NCBI GenBank assembly: GCA_033977485.1
Contig: CM066991.1
Coordinates: forward strand, 133,877,999 to 133,941,998
Reading direction: 5' to 3'
Source: Hydrangea macrophylla
Taxonomy: Eukaryota; Streptophyta; Magnoliopsida; Cornales; Hydrangeaceae
Length of the DNA stretch: 64,000 nucleotides
Below the pieces are notes generated by a model. That model was not told the origin of the DNA and did no database searches. It saw only the letters and a program-made list of their open reading frames with translations. Every line of letters starts with the position of its first letter. Position 1 is the first letter of the stretch. A program made the position numbers and the translations under genes. Shown here one piece after another: positions 48,911 to 62,959 of the stretch.

Positions 48911-49060
48911 AGGGTGTAAGTAAATTGACCAGATCCATCGATTCGGTCTAGCTCGGTCGATTTTCATAAAATCCCTCCAGTGCAAAAACTGAACTGAATT
49001 GTGAAATTACACTAAAACGAATGGAACCAAATCAAATCGATCAGTTCGTCTGAAAATTTA
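48911..49060. mobile_element. Truncated relative of the 50424-50605 element
   Basis: Shares AGGGTGT, TCGGTC, TTTTCATAA, CCAGTG and AAAACTGAACYGAA in the same order with 50424-50605, but its right terminus is not recognisable. Confidence 0.5.
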
Positions 49061-49290
49061 AGAAGACTTCCTGACAATGAGAAAATGTGAAAAATATCGT
49101 TAGTGCCTTTGTTTTGAGTTTCAATTTAAATTTTCAGTGTCACATTAAATGAAAAGTGAGAGACTCATGTGATAAAGGTTAATTTTCAAAAGTATGTGGT
49201 CAAAGTGCATTGACTTTTTAAAAAGATGTCCCAACAATGGAATAAATGACTTTTAATTCCGATAATGAGTATTAACAAAAACAACAATGA

Positions 49291-49433
49291 TAGGGATACA
49301 CACCAAATGACACACTGTGCTTTAAATGCATGTACCCTGTGCTGTTTGAACTTTTCACATTTTTCTGTGTATCACTTACACAGCACATGGTATATGCATT
49401 TAAAGCTAGTGTATCGTTTGATGTGTATTCCTA
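49291..49433. mobile_element. Hairpin MITE
   Basis: TAGGGATACACACCAAATGA pairs with the reverse complement of the right end (TAGGAATACACATCAAACGA); the arms run about 55 bp each. Confidence 0.75.
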
Positions 49434-50423
49434 ATATTTTTGTAACAAAAAAAAAAAAAACGGAGAGGAATCAGTCTCATATCAAATAGTAAGGGGAGGG
49501 GGGGAGGTGTTTCTTAAATTGTTAAAGACCTTGTGTGTTATAAAAAAAACAAAAGACCTTGTGTGCAGTCACCATAACTTGCCCAAATATCTAAATGTCT
49601 CTTCCCTAAATTTGAACAATGTGTGAGACGCAATTGAAATCAGAACACAACAGTAGGACCTTCAGGACACCTAGACATGCATATGTCCCCACGTGATGTA
49701 AAATAATTTATTTTTCCTTGGTATTTTTTATGGAATAAATGTGTAAATTTTTCTATGCTAAAATTGTCGAACCAAATATTTTTTTTTTTTTTTGGGCTAA
49801 AGAATTGTCGAAGCATTTGAATAGGAGGTGAGGTACATTTTAAAATATTCAACTATTCAATTGTTACAGAATTATTCAATTGTTGAAAAAAAAGAGAGAG
49901 AAAATAGAAATGGAGTATACAATAGAAAAATATATATCTTCGACTCACATAATTTCACATAAAAATATGATAGATTTTCTTATTACACATAGCAGGCTTG
50001 TTTTGGCTAGTCATTATTGCTTTAACAACAGTGGTAGCCATTTTATAAGAAATACAATAACTCACGACAAATGATGGATTCAAGGGAGCAAGCAAGGCGG
50101 CCGTCCCCTGAAAAAAAGACGTCTATTCATTCTAGAATTGTTCATAGATATGCTTTTAAGTATATATACTTACCCCTAATTATTTAGGAAATTATTAGCA
50201 TCGCCCCCTAAGCTAAATTCCTAGATTCATGCCTGATTCACAATGTTACTGAACGTGTAAAATTTTAATATTTATGTAATAACAAAAAAATGAATCATGT
50301 TAGTAAAATAAAGAGAAGAAGACAAAGAGAACACATTTAACTACTTATGTTTTCTTTGTTGAAACTTACGATGTTTGATGTGGAGAAGATACTAAATAGA
50401 GAAAGCAATGACAAAGTAAGATC

Positions 50424-50605
50424 TAAGGGTGTCAAAAAAATTGACGACCGACTGGACCAATCAGTTTGGCCCGCTTCGGTCGTTTTTCATAATGTTGTTC
50501 CAGTGTAAAAACTGAACCGAACCGAGATATTACACTAAATCGACTCAAAATCGGTCAATTTACTCAAAAAAATAATTGGACTGAACCTGCCGGTTGACAT
50601 CCCTA
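50424..50605. mobile_element. hAT-type MITE with 8-bp TSD
   Basis: TAAGGGTGTCAA at the left and TTGACATCCCTA at the right form the termini. Perfect 8-bp direct repeats GTAAGATC flank it (50416-50423 and 50606-50613), the length typical of hAT elements. Confidence 0.85.
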
Positions 50606-51176
50606 GTAAGATCAATACATGATTTAGTTTCTTTATGTTGCGTTTTCGATTTGCAATTTTGGCTTCAAAATTGAAATTGGATAAAATTGATTTTTTTTAT
50701 ATATTATTATTATTATTTTTTTTTTTACAAAACTATATCAATTGTTGTCACAATTTTTACTTCAAAAGTCCCAATCCAAGAATTCCAAATGGTAAAAAAA
50801 AAAATTCTAAAGGATGATGCTATGTTTTCCATATATGAATCTCAAATACCATAGAAGATATACCATATGTTGTAGTAATGTTTAGTAATAGTACTATATT
50901 TGAAAATCAAATTTGAGAAGCATAGTATTACACTTAAACCACAATGTTAATTTGATGTTGTTTAATTCTAATGCAAACACCTTGGATGGGCGACAAACAC
51001 ACAAATGCTTCTTAATAATATTTATTAATAATTTAAACTCTTCTAATCAAGTTAAACCTTTTTATTTTCAAATTCTCTTTCTTATTTTCTGATTACCTTT
51101 AAATGACTTTTTTCCCCCCTTTCTTATAACAAGATAACATTACGCACGCGCGATAGCAATGAAAATTAAAATTAAT

Positions 51177-51648
51177 TGTAACAATCCTAAAATTTCTAAG
51201 TGTATAAATAATTATTTTAATTATTATTTTCAGTTAGCAATATTATATGAGTGTGCCTATGTAAGAAACGTGCTTGAAAATTTTAAGTGTTTGGTGGACA
51301 TATAAATTAAATCATTAGTGAGCCCTTTAGTTTGAATGCTACATTTTATTAATTTAAATTTATAAAAAAAAAAATGAAGGGTTGATATGTATTTTTTTAT
51401 ATAGTATTTACAGGCCCGCGAATGTGTCAAATAGTGTATCTGGTATTGAAATTAAGTACTCGGGGTATGAGTACCCTTTGGGCTAGCCATTTTAGTGGTT
51501 TGTGTTACATTTTGGGTTCATATGGGTCTCTCTTGTTAGCCCATAAAAAGAAAAACGGGATTATTAATATTTGTGTGAGTAATATAAGTTTTGTGTGTGA
51601 AATATATATACACATATTATAAACCCTAGCCCCCCAATACACTTCTAA

Positions 51649-51690
<42 letters not shown>

Positions 51691-54301
51691 AGAAGAAGAA
51701 GAAGAAGAAGAAGAAGAAGAAGAAAGGAAGGAAGGGTAGGGCGCGGGGTATTCAGATCCGGAATCGCGTTCATAGTCCGTTCAACACCATATTTTTCAAG
51801 TGCTTAATCGCGACCTAGGTGAGTTAAATGGGTGTATCCGTGTATATATATATATATACACACGTATATATATGTATATGCGAGTAAACCAAATATTTAT
51901 ATGTTTAAGTTAATTGTTGGAATTCAATTTTGTATTGGATGCACAATATTGTTATTTTCGAATTAACTTAGATATTTTTTGTTGACCATGTGATCACGAC
52001 TTTGGTATATTAGTGATTGTTATGCGTATAGATAGTTTGACGAACATATACGTGGAATACCCTTGATAAATATCGAAAAGCTATGTAAAAATTCGTTTTT
52101 ATTATTTTAACAATTGCTGAAAACTTTCGAAAAAATATTGTGCAATTGTGACTTTGAATTTTAATATTCTGTTCGCGTGTCCTATGTAAAACGTGATTCT
52201 GCACACTTTTCGTGTTTTGAGTTTTCCCTGATTCTGCACCGTTTGGGCTGTAGATTTAAATTTCAGTAGCAGTTTTTAAAAGGTTAAAAACGTGTTGATT
52301 GTTTAAGTTGATTTATGTGTCGGGATGAACTCGTGTTTCATTATTATGATATAACGTGAACTTTTGTTGAGATGTAAGCATTCTCATCTAATGTTGGGTT
52401 TCATAAACTTGTGAATGTGAGACCATATGTGTGAAGATTTTTTATAGAAATTAATAGTAGAAAATCCTTGAATGTTCACCACTGCTCCTTATGAGTTTAG
52501 GCGGCGACTTCGTGGATGACCCGTCTTGTGTGATTAGACGGCAACTACGTGGATGACCCGTCTCTTCATTTTAAGCTTTTATGTCCGGCTTGTTGGTCTA
52601 TTTCATGTGTATTTAGACATTGTTTTATTGACGTCAAGAACGTAAGTACTAGTCTTTCGATGTAGACTCAAATCCCAGTGATACCCCATGGGAGTTGGGA
52701 CCGCAGTGAGAGTTAGTATTACGTTAGGAGACACATGTGATATGTGTAGGCTGAACCATGGATGGGTGGCCGAAATGGTGAACATAAGATTTAATTAACT
52801 AAAACACATGTGGTGCTTAAATTGCGGCTATACGTTGTAATGTAGTTCGTTATATTTTGTTGTAGTCAAATCCTTGTCATATCAAACAACTTATGTGGGT
52901 ATCCGTTAGTTTAAATGTAGTCTTGTATGTGTGGCGTAATATCTTTGGGAACATTGTGAACTAATAATAAATAGGATTAGATTAGTAAATTAGATAATTT
53001 GGTAATTTAATTTCACAATTAAGGGTCGTTTCGCGAAACCTGAAGTAAAACAACAATCCGAGCGACTTTCGTGTTTTACACTTTTCCTAAAAACGTCATC
53101 TTGATACCGTTTTGATTTAATTTCAGAATCTGCTGAATATCTCGTGTTTATGAGCTGAAGTTTAATAATTAATTTCTGACTTACGTGTTTAGAATTAATG
53201 AACGGGGGCGCGTGGCTTCCCTTGGAAATTTAATTCTGAACATTTTTCATGTTTTAAGTTTTGTCCAATTCCAACTCCTTCTTGGAGATAAATTCATTTT
53301 TTAAATAACATTTAAAGAATGAATTTTTGATTTTTTTTACTAAGTTCTATTTGTACAGGATGGTAGGCCTACTAATGGTTTGCAGGTATCAGCCTACCAT
53401 AGTTAAGAAAGATAAGTATTTAATTGTTTTTATTCGGGTAAGAAACCACTGCCACCACATTGAAGGAAACTACCGTTCTGTCCTGAAATGTGCGTGGAAC
53501 TACTGTTCTAACCTGACATGAATTATGTGTGATGATATTGTTTATTTTCTGTGCAACGATATTGTATGATATGAGGTGGTCATGTTGTTTCTTTGTGAGT
53601 ACTTTTGGGAGTCTATGGGACACCGTTGTTCCCTAAGACTCGTTTTATATTTTTTTGTTAACTCACACCAGTATTTATATACTGACCCGGGTGCGTAATG
53701 CATTCGGGGCGTTTCTATATGAAACGTAGTCGAATGTACATGCATGTTTAGTATTTGGAGATTTTCTTTGGAGCTTCGTTTTGGGTGAAGAGATTGTCGC
53801 GGTGTTGTTTATTATTAGAGTTGTACTTTTGTTTTTTTTTTTTTTTTTTTTTTGTACTTTATTTTATTTCTGGCAGTGTGGGCCACATGTGTATAATTGT
53901 AATAAGGATTATATATTGGGTATTGGGAACGTTGTAGTTGTTCTGACCAATGGATGAATGGATTTTTATGCTTATTTATTTTCTTTCCACTGAACTCTGT
54001 AAAGAGGGTTTTATGGAATGAATATAATATTTCTTTTGTTAATCGAAAGGATATAATGTGTAATGGAGTTTAATTTCTTTTATAATGAAAATGAATGTTT
54101 GGGAATACAAGTTTAATAATAAAGAGTTTTTCTTTAAACACAAAATCACATATACTTATTTAATGAGTAAAAAATAATGTTTTCAATAATTATCTATTAG
54201 TATGTGTGAGTGTGTCACTCTCGATGTTTTGAAAATTAAATATTAGTTTAGATACATGCTCTGAAATAAATATTTGATTGTCCAAAAATCAGAGTGTGAC
54301 A
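51177..54301 (+). mobile_element. Solo LTR (3125 bp)
   Basis: TGTAACAATCC...AGAGTGTGACA with perfect duplication TTAAT (51172-51176 and 54302-54306). Homologous to 37862-40614. Contains an AG/GAA microsatellite (51655-51724) at the place where the other copy is also GA-rich. No internal coding region. Confidence 0.92.
51655..51724. repeat. (AG)n(GAA)n compound microsatellite
   Basis: About 14 AG units followed by about 13 AGA units. Confidence 0.95.
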
Positions 54302-54996
54302 TTAATAGAAGCCAGCAAAGTATTGACATTAAGAGAAGCTATACATCAAGAAGCAGCTAAATTCAAACAAGTACTAGTAGTGAATTCACTTATGACTCGG
54401 GTCCTTTCCTCCTTTTTTTGAATTTCTCTTTTATTTCCAAATTGTTCAATTTCTAATCTAATTTATGCATAAAGGATTGTTCTTCCTAGTTTTATTTTTA
54501 TTCTTTAAATTCACAAATCAGACAGATCCTAATTTTTTTTCAAGAATTGAAAAACTCTTCCTTCAATATTTAAAAATATGTAACACGATTGCACTTTGAA
54601 TAAGTTCTCCTAATATGTAATTTTTCTAAATTAAAAGATAAATTTTCAAGCTAATCAAATATATGCTCTTAACTTAATTGATAAAAAAAAAATGCTCTAA
54701 TTCAACGGTTGAAGCATCATACTCGCAATAAAGTATCTATCTCCTATTGTTTTAATGTAACACTTTTTGTTGACTGATACTACTAAAAGTTGTATCATAA
54801 CATTAGACGTGAATTTAATCACATATATGCCCATAAATGCCAAATATAGGTCGATAGTCGGTAGTGACTCGGTACACGTACAAATTAACACTATTATATA
54901 TTTATATACATACATACACATACGGACCAACTTGAACAGTTACAACATCACTCTCATTAGTCATTAGTCGTATTAAAGTATCTCCTATTGTTTTAT

Positions 54997-55444
54997 GGGA
55001 TAATTACATTTCAGTCATTCTTATGTGTCAAAATTTAAAATCAGTCTACTGTTTTTTTAAAATTGAAAAAATATTAATTTTTTTTGTAAAATAAAAAGTC
55101 ATCAAATTTTATATGACATTTTGGAGCAACTCTTTATACGGGTGAGAGTAACTCTTCGAAACGTTGGGAGCTACTCTTTTCAAACACAGAGAACAAACCA
55201 TTTAAAAATTGGGTGTAACTCTTTACAACATTGATAGCAAGTCTTCAAACGTTGAAAATAAGTTTTCAAACGTTTTTTTGTGCAAATTCAGAACGTAAAA
55301 AGCTAAAATACAAAACAACTATTAAAAAGTTAAAGTTTTTTAATTTTTTTTAAATTATTGTTGATTTTTTTAAATTTTTTTTGAAAAATTAGAATATTGA
55401 CTTTTAAATTTCATACAAAAAATTGATTGAAACCTAATTATCCC
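54997..55444. mobile_element. Possible TIR element
   Basis: Starts GGGATAATTACATTTC and ends AACCTAATTATCCC. The sequences outside it (CCTATTGTTTTAATGTAACAC at 54743 and CCTTGTTTTATAATATAACG at 55443) are themselves related, suggesting a local duplication that it interrupted. Confidence 0.45.
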
Positions 55445-56675
55445 TTGTTTTATAATATAACGCTTTCTGTCGATTAATAAAAAAATATATGAATCATAAC
55501 AACAGGCGTGAATTAAGGGGTGCGGACACAGACCTTGACTACCCAACTTACCCAAGACAAAAGTAAATTGAGTGATGGTTAGGTTTAGTACTTGTCCCCA
55601 CTTGTAGGTCTTCATTCAATATTATTATTATTTTTTTTTGTTGATAAAATTCAATATTAATTTTAAATCCCCATAAAACCAACTCAATTAACTTGCGTAC
55701 GCGAAAATAGCAGTGTATAGGCAGAAAATTTATTCAATGGTGTTAAATAACAATATCACCAAATATAGGTGTAATAGGATGCAATTTGACGAGGCTCAAA
55801 CATCACAAAAATGTGATTTTATTATATAAATTGTAACCACAAATACGGATTACTTCACGTACCTATTTGATTGAACGCATGAATCGATTGTGAGCTTGAA
55901 CTTCATCAGCTTACAAAGTTAACACCGCTCTCTTACTTTTCATTTATTTTAGTGAGTTCAACTCAATAAGTAATAATTTTAAAGCATTAAACTGATTATA
56001 TACATGCGTTTTTAGTTAAGAGCTGCATAGTTAAATTACAATTGGCCATTATTTCTCATTTCTACATAAAAATTTTAAAGCATATTTGCCGGTTGTACAT
56101 AATTCATGCCAGTTAACTCCTCCCGATCCAAAACAAGACTCGGGTCAAATCTTCTAAAACGATTTTTATTATTTTATTTTATTTTATTTTATTTGGATAA
56201 CCTTAAATTAATTTATTATGAAGTAGCATAACTGGTAATTAACTACATTCTGTGTGATATTTAATAAGATTGGATTATAAGATTCATGAACTTGGGTTTA
56301 ATTCAAATAATTGTTAAGTTGACTGTAATGTAGCCATTAATTATGGCCAGTGTTGTGTGTTAGGAGTTTTAGAAGTGTGTTTATTTATTTGATGGGAGTT
56401 TGGAAGTTATAAGAGCTGGACACACTAACTAACACGTTTGCAGTTCAATGGTGTTTAATGAAATTCCTTTTTGAACGACCGTATACACATGTTAACATTT
56501 CCCCAATATACATATATAGGGTTCTCAAACCCACTATTGTATAAGGATTCGAGCAGCACCCTCCGAATTTATTTTTTGACATATTTATATATATTTTGTG
56601 TAACCTAATACTATAAAAATCATTGCAAAAACATAAGAGAGAGAGAGATTTTATATAATTAGCACAAGAACATAA

Positions 56676-56695
56676 GGGGGGGGGGGGGGGGGGGG
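56676..56695. repeat. Poly-G run
   Basis: Twenty consecutive G on the plus strand; length may be unreliable in the assembly. Confidence 0.9.
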
Positions 56696-57294
56696 CTTAA
56701 GATGACAAATTTATAATATCAGGGAAGATCTACACATGATTCAAAGGGCTTAGAACATTTTCTCGCATGCTCCAAAGAAATTAAGGATTTGTTTGATATG
56801 CGAATTTAGTTAGATAAGAAATTAAAAAAGGAAACCGTGAGTGTACATCAAAAATTCCTATCAAAAAAATATGTACTTCATTATATCAAAAGTTAAGAAT
56901 TTTCAAATGTTACTATAACTTTCCAAGAAAAAATAGAGGTAAGTGACTCACAAAATCAAAAAAAAATTCCCCCCTCTTTTCCTCTCTTACCCCACTAAAT
57001 CAGTAAACCAAACAATAAACATAACTAGTGAACATGGAAATTTATCCAACATTCTTGAAGCTCTCCAATTTGTGATCCAATCTAATCACATGCATGCTTG
57101 TTATGGTGAATTTGAATAAAATCATTCATAGTTTTTATAGTGTTTTTAAATATTAAAATCCATCATGATATCTATGATTTTAAGCATCTGTTTTGGAATG
57201 AGAATCATTTTTCTGGGTAATTTATTTAAGATGATGATGATTTTAGAAGGAAAATAAGTACATAAATTAACTAATGCGAGCGGTTATTACATTC

Positions 57295-59523
57295 TGTCAC
57301 GCCCCGGAACGGCAAAAGTAGAGAAAAATAAATTTTCTTTTTGGGTCCAAAGGCAGCGACTGGTGAAGTCACATGATTGTCCACACCACGCAGTACTAAA
57401 CAACAATAAGTAAAGAAGATAACAAGAATGAAATCTAGGTTCTGGTTAAAACATAACTTAATGTCAAAAGGAGGTTACTAACTATTACACATCAGAGTCT
57501 TGAATCAAAATAAAACACAGCGGAAGCATAAACATCAAGGCAACATACGCTTGATTACACAAGGTCTGGAAAGTAGTAAAGATAATTAAATTACAGTCTA
57601 GCTAGCCTAATCTTCAATTGACGTAGAGGTAGTTCTTGGCGTAGTAGTCCTCTTCTGCCTGACCTCCTTCGGGGTAGTCCTCCGTAGGGACATCATCACC
57701 GACATAGTAGTCCTCGCCTGTAGATCCTTCACCTGTATAGTCATGACCAAGATGCGCTGGAATGTAGAAATGTCCAGCGACATAAATGCCGCCAGCTTAA
57801 TGAAAATTGAGTGAATTAGAAACTAACAGTGTATCAACTATTGAAGTTACAACAAGTTATAAACGATAACCATTAAGATTCAGTGAGGGTAACTTCTTTA
57901 ATCAAACCGATGATCCGATTACTAATGTTTTACTCATTTTAAGACCGACAATACATTATGATAGGGGAACAGACTCGACAGTAGTTCAACTTTATAAATA
58001 CATCATTGCTCCATCCACCGCTTTTAAGAACATATGCACAGTCCACTGCAGTCGTGGATACCACGTCAGTCCATCCCCAGCTTTTAAGAACATATGAACA
58101 GTCCACCACACTACAGGGATATAACGCTTTAAGCAATAGTACATCATTCTATGCCACGACTTAGTGACGTCTACCAGTGATCACGGTCCACCGCAGTCGT
58201 AGACACCTTCGTCTGTCTACCACTTTTAAGAACATATGACTAGATCATCTGGCTATCTTAGGGCAAATGGTCCGATCCACCGCAGTCGTAGACACCTTCG
58301 TCTGTCTACCGCTTTTAAGAACATATGATCGACCAAAGCCTGCCCACGCAAGATTCCTAGATCCTAGCAAACCTACTTAAGTTCAATTCTATCATCGATA
58401 CATGACAATCCCAATGTGGCCTGACTACTCTGAATGAAACAAACGATAACTCCAAGGGTTCACTATTATAACGTTATCTAACGTCACAACCATTATCCAT
58501 TAATCTCGTTGTTACTATGATCCTACGTCGCATTATCTCATTATCACGTCTGTATTACAACAATATAACATGCTGGGAGTACTGAACTGTAATTGAACAA
58601 CTAAACAATTATCATATAAACTAAACAAGAATATCAACATCCTGCAACTGCCAATAGATTGGGACATGGGTCCAATCGATTGGTATAAAAACAGTAAAAA
58701 TTGATTGGTAAAAAGTTCAATCGATTGGATCACATGCCAATCGATTGCTAATATTGGCAATCGATTGGGATATCAATCGATTGGGAAGATGTCAATCGAT
58801 TGGGATATCAAATGATGGCAATCGATTGAGACTTCATTTTCTTCATAGTGAAGACAGTCCAACATTTGAAATACGGGAAATACATGATTTAGACTCCATT
58901 TTTTCATTCAAACGTGCTTTAACATCAATAATAAGTTACCAAGTGAGTTTAAAACTCACTTAGGGGTCTAGGGTGTGTTTGGGTGTGAGTATTGAAGCGT
59001 GGAGCTTCAATGGTGGCTCCCTCTCTCTCCTCTGTCTTCTCTGCATATCTCTCTCTTCTTCTTCTCTATTCTTCTTCCTTTCTTCTCTTTCTCTGTCTCA
59101 ATCCATCTGTGTGTGTGTGTGAGTGTAAGGATGTATATATGTATATGTATATTTATATGAGTGTGTATATATATATATATATGAAATACACACACAAACA
59201 CTCCATCTCACTCTCTCTATTTTCTGAAAATAGAAATATGCACAAAATGGGCTAGTATATATATAGAGAATTAGTGTTCACGTGGCATTTCCCCATTTAA
59301 GGCAAGAGAATCTGCCTAGCTGCTGCCAATCGATTGGTATAAATGGCAATCGATTGGTATTAGGTATAAATGCCCCAACCGATTGGCAAAAGTGGCAATC
59401 GATTGGTAATCTTGCCAATCGATTGGTATCCAAATTATACCAAATGTAAGGAAAAACTCATACAAATATTACAAGAAGCATACAAGGTCTTATTTATATA
59501 ATACAAAATTACAGGGTATTACA
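57295..59523 (-). mobile_element. Solo LTR (2229 bp), minus orientation
   Basis: Plus-strand edges are TGTCACGCCCCGG and CAGGGTATTACA, the reverse complement of a TGTAAT...GTGACA LTR. Perfect duplication CATTC (57290-57294 and 59524-59528). Carries four CTTTTAAGAACATATG repeats (58021-58325) and the CAATCGATTG arrays. Confidence 0.92.
58672..59427. repeat. Array of palindrome CAATCGATTG
   Basis: Eleven exact copies in two clusters (seven at 58672-58827, four at 59325-59426), plus degenerate copies; several extend to the 12-bp palindrome CCAATCGATTGG. Spacing is irregular (about 16-40 bp). Inside the solo LTR 57295-59523. Confidence 0.9.
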
Positions 59524-59528
59524 CATTC

Positions 59529-60478
59529 AAATGTATGCCCAACTATTTCTTTTTCATTTTCATTTATGGAAAAATAAATATTACAAGTTACAACTATTAC
59601 ACTCTGATGGGAATAGATTTAAGCACCCGTGAAATACATCAACCATCCAAATTTGATTCATGTGATGCTCTGATATTTCTTGAGCAACCAATTAAGTTGA
59701 TAATTTGTCAAAATCTTCAAATAAAATGGTTGGTTAATGTATTCCAACGTATGGAGTAAATTTATTTGAAAAAAAAATTCAATTACCTACTACTGCAACA
59801 ATAACGCTCTGTTTAGTTCATGGATATATTAGTAAGGGAAAAGAAAAAGAATAGGGTAAGAAGAAGATAAACTAATTCCTTCAGGTTTTCCTTCATGACT
59901 AAACAAGAGTAAAAATTAAGGTGGTGTTTGGCATAATTTCTTGTAGAGAAGTCCATTCTTGGAATTAGGGATGGTAATGAGGCGGGTTTCCCGGGTTCCC
60001 CGCCCCTAGTAGGAAGGGTATGGGGGAGACTTATAAGGGTTAGGGGCAGGTATGGCGAAGAATTTTATAACCCGGGGCGGGGTCGGGGTACGGGGAAAAT
60101 CCCCCGAACCCGCCCCGATTATACATTGAATTTATATTTATACCCCTAATAAATATGAGTATTACAAAAAAATCATACTAGTATAAATGCTCCCGAATAG
60201 AATTAGGGCTCTCTCTCTCTCTCTTACACGCACACCCCCCCCCCCCAGTCCGAGCACCGCCTGTCAACTACAACACTAGGCCACCACCATCCCGCGGCTA
60301 CCATCGTTGGGCCACTATCAGACCACCATCCCACGACTACCATCGGCCCACCACTCCGAGCATTAGCAGTCCACCGCCAGTCAAATCGACCACCAGTCCA
60401 TCTCTTTTTTTTTTTTTGGATTTCTCACTCATCATCAAATGGAAAAAAGAAAGAAAAAAGTTGAAATTAAACATTTTC
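59529..60478. other. Spacer with low-complexity and possible MITE remnant
   Basis: No gene recognised. TAGGGATGGTAATGAGGCGGG at about 59966 resembles the end of a common plant hAT-type MITE with GC-rich CCCCGCCCC/GGGGCGGGG arms, but the opposite terminus is missing. A C-run and CCACCA-rich stretch follow (60230-60400). Confidence 0.4.
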
Positions 60479-61364
60479 TGTCACGCCCCCAAATTCCAAA
60501 TAATAAATTTAGGGATCATGACCGGCCGACGAGGCCTTTTAACTTGTACAGAGATCTAGCGGAAGCAATCAAACGTTCATTTATTAAATGGGATCGAAAA
60601 GACCCCCAAATCATCACACCAATACAACTTACAAATAGAGTTTAAGGCTTTACATAGCCTTTAAATCCAGTACAAGAAAAGAAAGTATCCATTGGAATAC
60701 TTAGATTCATTATTTGAGCTCCTAAGAAAGTGACCCTTCAAGGGCATCTAGGAGAGGGTCTTCTCCTTCTATTGCTTCTCTTGTTCTTCATTTGGTTCAG
60801 CGTAAAGCATATCATTGTCATCTGAAAAGGGTTTTTAAAACATTTGGAGAGTGTGAGCAGAGGGCTCAGTGAATGAACATAAACCTGGATAATAATCATA
60901 AAGAGGATTTGTATAGAAGAGATAACAATATTAATAATGATGAATACGAAATATTATAACAGATTCAAAGAATATTTATACGAAAGGCATCTTTTCATGA
61001 ATGTCAAATTACCAATCACCCACTCACACACACGTTCCTTTCATTACATGGCACATTGATCAAAGGCAACCCTGCTAGTCGGGTTCATGGGTCTAAAAGG
61101 ACCAGCCACTTGGGCTTCATTACATGGGCCCAATAGGACCAACCACTTAGGGCTATACTTTATAATTTGTTGCGGTGGTAATTGACATTAGGAACAATGA
61201 ATGAATTGCACAATGGCATAACAAATTTTAACATAATCCCTTTTTCAGTGGAACCAAACGATAATGTTCCAAAAATGAATTATAACAATTATGTAATATT
61301 ATTAATAATTGAAGGTAGAATCAGATCCACTCGTGAGGAGTAGAATCAGCAAAAAGGATGTGAA

Positions 61365-61605
61365 CACTCACATATGGAGTTGAACTGAATACCGGGTATG
61401 AACACTCACATATGAAATTGAACTGAATACCGGGTATGAACACTCACATATAGAGTTGAATTAAATACAGGATACGAACACTCACATATAGAGTTGAATT
61501 AAATACAGGTTATGAACACTCACATATAGAGTTGAATTAAATACAGGTTATGAACACTCACATATGAAATTGAACTGAATACCGGGTATGAACACTCACC
61601 TTGAT
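61365..61605. repeat. Seven tandem units GAACACTCAC..., about 39 bp
   Basis: Units read GAACACTCACATAT followed by GAGTTGAAYTRAATAC or GAAATTGAACTGAATACC; two unit types are interspersed, suggesting unequal exchange. Confidence 0.9.
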
Positions 61606-62959
61606 ATCTTAGTATTTTTCTGGGAATCTGATACTTCGCAAATCCTACATAAATACATGTAAAAGAACTAACATCTAAGTTTAACTTATAGGAGCAAAAT
61701 TGTAAATTATTATTTTTATAGGGGTAATTTCGTAATGTTACTAAATATGTATTTTAATCTTATCAGTACGATCCTTGTGTGATTTTAAGACTAATGCAAT
61801 TGACTAGGCTTGATCATAAGTTCGTTACAATTAAATATATACGTTTAAAGTCTAGGGGTAGAAACGTCATTTTACACGTAAAGTATTAAATTGAAATCTT
61901 TAAACTGAATTTTTCATATTTATTATTCTATCCATAAACATGTATCCAAAATAATAAAGAAAATCATTATTTTCGTGTAGATAAATACTACTATTTAAGA
62001 AATCGGGTCACTTATGTAATTTAAACTAATATTAAGGATTAATATGAAAATGTATAAAAATAAGTTTCGTATGATATACTTATGTCTAAATAATATGTCA
62101 AAGATTAATGTTTAAAATATGATATTTATACATAATATAACATGTATTTAAAAGTTTTGGGGCTGATATGTAATTATACTAAAATATAGGGATTATACAG
62201 AAATTTTCCAAAATTGTAAAATTTATATCTCAGATTGTTATAAACAATATTACAAGTACTATGCTCGATACCGTGATCAAATCCGATATCGGTAGACCTC
62301 TATACATTCGTTTAAAGTTTTCAGGGGTGTAAATGAAATTTTCGAAAATAAACTGGGCAGAATGCCCTGTTTGGGCAGATTGTAATTCCCAACTTCTAAT
62401 GGTCATAACTCACTCATTTCTTAACCTTTTTAAGTGAAATCAGTGTCTATCTTGAGTGAAATTTCGTGGAGAATCCAAATCTAAAGTTGGTTATAGCAAA
62501 TTCGAATCACAGAATGTGAAATGACCAATTTACCCTTTAAGATGAATCTTAAATAAAACCCAAACGGTACAAGCAAATCAAAAACTGTTTTAAGGGTAGT
62601 TTCCTGGGTATTTTAAGAGTCTACCCTCAAAATTTGAGAGCTATAGTTAGTCGGAGTAAGGAGTTATACTAATTCTATTATTTCAAATCAGACCGAGTTA
62701 TTTTCTAGGGGTTCCTAATTCTACATAATCATACTACTAAAAACGGTAAATAGAAGTTAATTATTACATAAAATAATATGTACGAATTACTTACCAATAC
62801 TCTGAAATATAAACGCAGCCCAAGCTTGTTTCAATTACTCCTTTAAATATGTGTGTGTATAGAGTTGGGAGGGAGAGAGACCGAATTGAGAGACAGTAGA
62901 GAGTTTTAGAGAGTTGTGAGTTTTGTTGAAGGATTTGGTGTGTATATATAGAGCCCAAT

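Larger units (their letters stand above)
47820..51176. other. AT-rich intergenic region with several MITEs
   Basis: No gene recognised. Holds TIR elements at 48173-48557, 48911-49060, 49291-49433 and 50424-50605, each described separately, plus A/T runs. Confidence 0.5.
54302..57294. other. AT-rich intergenic region
   Basis: No gene recognised. Contains a probable TIR element at 54997-55444 and a G20 run at 56676-56695. Confidence 0.5.

Noticed and set aside
54302..54400. Possible RNase H or RT fragment (EASKVLTLREAIHQEAAKFK)
   Set aside because: Too short, no catalytic motif and no supporting flanking homology.
61365..61605. CRISPR-like repeat-spacer array
   Set aside because: The units are contiguous tandem repeats in a plant LTR; spacers are not unique and the genome is eukaryotic.
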